From assembly GCF_008124785.1 (NCBI RefSeq), contig NZ_VNHU01000003.1:1-64000 (forward strand): a stretch of DNA of 64,000 nt, given 5' to 3'. This DNA comes from Aquimarina intermedia (GTDB lineage Bacteria > Bacteroidota > Bacteroidia > Flavobacteriales > Flavobacteriaceae). The position numbers and the translations under genes are program-made. Positions 62,612 to 64,000 of this stretch are shown in pieces; positions within the stretch are counted from its first letter, which is position 1, and every line of letters starts with the position of its first letter. The notes beneath the pieces are model-generated. The model made no database searches and was not told where the DNA came from. It saw nothing but the letters and a program-made list of their open reading frames with translations.

Positions 62612-62872
62612 ATATTTTTAAAATTAGTTTGTAAAGATATAAAAACAAATCTTATGCCATATGTTCGGCATAGGAGGACACCTTACCGATGTATAGCAAA
62701 ATAATTTTTGTATGAATTGAAATAAGATGATCGTAAGATGAGTTATAAGGATAATAAACTGGTAATCAATTAATCAACAATATCAAATTTATATTTGTTA
62801 ATTACTTTGTAATTGGCTAGTTTTAAATTTGTAGGTGAAGTCTTATCTTAGCGAGCATTCTACCCAAAATTT

Positions 62873-64000
62873 ATGAGCAACGAAACGAAGTATACAGAAG
62901 ATAACATACGATCTCTTGATTGGAAAGAACACATCCGTATGCGGCCGGGGATGTATATTGGTAAATTAGGTGATGGTTCTTCTGCCGATGACGGTATTTA
63001 TATTTTATTAAAAGAAGTTTTAGACAACTCTATTGATGAATATGTGATGGGAGTTGGTAAAACCATTGACATCTCAATTCAGGGCGAAAAAGTTATTGTA
63101 CGTGATTATGGCCGTGGCATCCCTTTAGGTAAAGTTGTGGATGTAGTTTCCAAAATGAATACCGGAGGTAAATACGACAGTAAAGCGTTTAAAAAATCGG
63201 TTGGATTAAATGGAGTAGGAACCAAGGCGGTTAATGCACTATCGTCATTTTTTAGAGTAGAGTCGACCCGAGATGGTAAATCAGCGTCTGCAGAGTTCGA
63301 AAAAGGAAATCTTACCAATCAGGATGGGCTGGAGGAGACCTCAAGACGACGCGGAACCAAAGTTTCCTTCATTCCTGATGATTCTATCTTTAAAAATTAT
63401 AAGTACCGGACTGAATATGTAGCAAAAATGCTTAAGAACTATGTTTACTTAAACCCTGGTTTGACCATAGTTTTCAACGGTGAAAAATACTTTTCTGAAA
63501 ATGGACTTAAAGATTTGTTATCAGAAAGTATAGGAGAAGAAGATCGATTATATGATATCATACACCTCAAAGGAGATGATATAGAAGTTGCGATCACACA
63601 TAGCAAAACTCAATACAGTGAAGAATATCATTCTTTTGTGAATGGTCAAAATACCACACAGGGAGGAACGCACCAGGCAGCGTTTAGAGAGGCTGTAGTA
63701 AAAACGATACGGGAGTTTTATGGCAAAAATTATGAGGCAAGTGATATTCGAAAATCAATCGTTTCTGCAATTAGTATCAAGGTAACTGAACCGGTTTTTG
63801 AGAGTCAGACAAAAACGAAGCTAGGGTCTACTGATATGGGAGACGGGATGCCTACTGTAAGAACATATATTAACGATTTTCTTAAAACAAAACTAGATAA
63901 TTACCTACACAAAAACTCTAATACAGCAGAACAGCTACAACGTAAGATCTTACAAGCCGAACGAGAACGCAAAGATCTTTCAGGTATCCGTAAGTTGGCT
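62873..64000 (+). CDS. parE: DNA topoisomerase IV subunit B (3' end beyond window)
   Basis: The first 376 residues of a type II topoisomerase ATPase subunit, open to the window edge (the usual length is over 600). GHKL ATPase boxes are seen: [16 protein letters not shown] (Mg-binding Asn), [12 protein letters not shown] and [32 protein letters not shown] and [18 protein letters not shown] are in ParE/GyrB family positions. I favour ParE over GyrB from memory of flavobacterial sequences; the TOPRIM part, which would settle it, is outside the window. The ATG follows a near-consensus TATCTTAG at 62844-62851. parC should follow. Confidence 0.88.
   Translation, partial: MSNETKYTEDNIRSLDWKEHIRMRPGMYIGKLGDGSSADDGIYILLKEVLDNSIDEYVMGVGKTIDISIQGEKVIVRDYGRGIPLGKVVDVVSKMNTGGKYDSKAFKKSVGLNGVGTKAVNALSSFFRVESTRDGKSASAEFEKGNLTNQDGLEETSRRRGTKVSFIPDDSIFKNYKYRTEYVAKMLKNYVYLNPGLTIVFNGEKYFSENGLKDLLSESIGEEDRLYDIIHLKGDDIEVAITHSKTQYSEEYHSFVNGQNTTQGGTHQAAFREAVVKTIREFYGKNYEASDIRKSIVSAISIKVTEPVFESQTKTKLGSTDMGDGMPTVRTYINDFLKTKLDNYLHKNSNTAEQLQRKILQAERERKDLSGIRKLA

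Noticed and set aside
1..64000. tRNA, rRNA or CRISPR array
   Set aside because: The gaps were read for cloverleaf T-arm motifs and for regular short repeats with spacers, and none was seen.

Overview
The window is AT-rich chromosomal DNA from a member of the Bacteroidetes, most likely a Flavobacteriaceae species. Three things point there. Many genes have the Bacteroidetes sigma-A -7 element TAnnTTTG 12-35 bases before the start codon, and few show a purine-rich ribosome binding site. Many proteins belong to families typical of this group: DUF4834, TIGR02757, DUF5916, DUF6146 and DUF6787-like proteins, a CarboxypepD_reg TonB receptor, a BatA-type vWA protein, and LuxC-type acyl-CoA reductase next to a ferredoxin. 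The genus cannot be told from the window. No rRNA, tRNA or CRISPR array was seen, and no gene-free stretch exceeds 300 bases. The sequence starts inside what looks like the end of an IS3-family element and stops inside parE.

Layout. 1-8800: IS end, a GNAT-like protein, a beta-barrel protein with a long charged tail, then a four-gene run (DUF4834, YfhO, glycosyltransferase, flippase) that looks like a cell-surface glycan unit. 8800-12000: two secreted paralogues with 16-residue Tyr/Gly/Arg repeats flank a membrane protein. 12000-20500: housekeeping and stress genes: uvrA, an ECF sigma factor with a 49-codon small gene after it, an endonuclease III without cysteines, a peroxiredoxin, a DoxX protein, a conserved protein of unknown role and an MBL hydrolase. 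20700-31900: a GH31 glycosidase with an operator-like inverted repeat at its promoter, a DUF1801 protein, an esterase, a dihydroorotase-like protein lacking metal ligands that overlaps a BatA-like gene, an RhlE-type helicase and a COG2509 flavoprotein. 31900-41300: two tandem GAF histidine kinases, a collagen-stalked PhoX-like lipoprotein followed by a di-haem peroxidase, TIGR02757, a membrane-anchored AraC regulator and an M57 metalloprotease. 41300-48000: LolD, a DUF5916 protein, msrA-folE, and small envelope proteins. 48000-52500: serA and serC with a structured leader, then acyl-CoA reductase divergent from a ferredoxin, and a small outer-membrane barrel. 52500-64000: a TonB receptor, ychF, a TPR hybrid histidine kinase, an alpha/beta hydrolase, an M61 peptidase, a small lipoprotein and parE.

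Most of the window is ordinary core genome. The points most worth following up are the 16-residue repeat protein pair, the PhoX-like/peroxidase pair with its repeat-bearing promoter, the serC leader, the metal-ligand-free dihydroorotase, the cysteine-free endonuclease III and the small gene behind the sigma factor.
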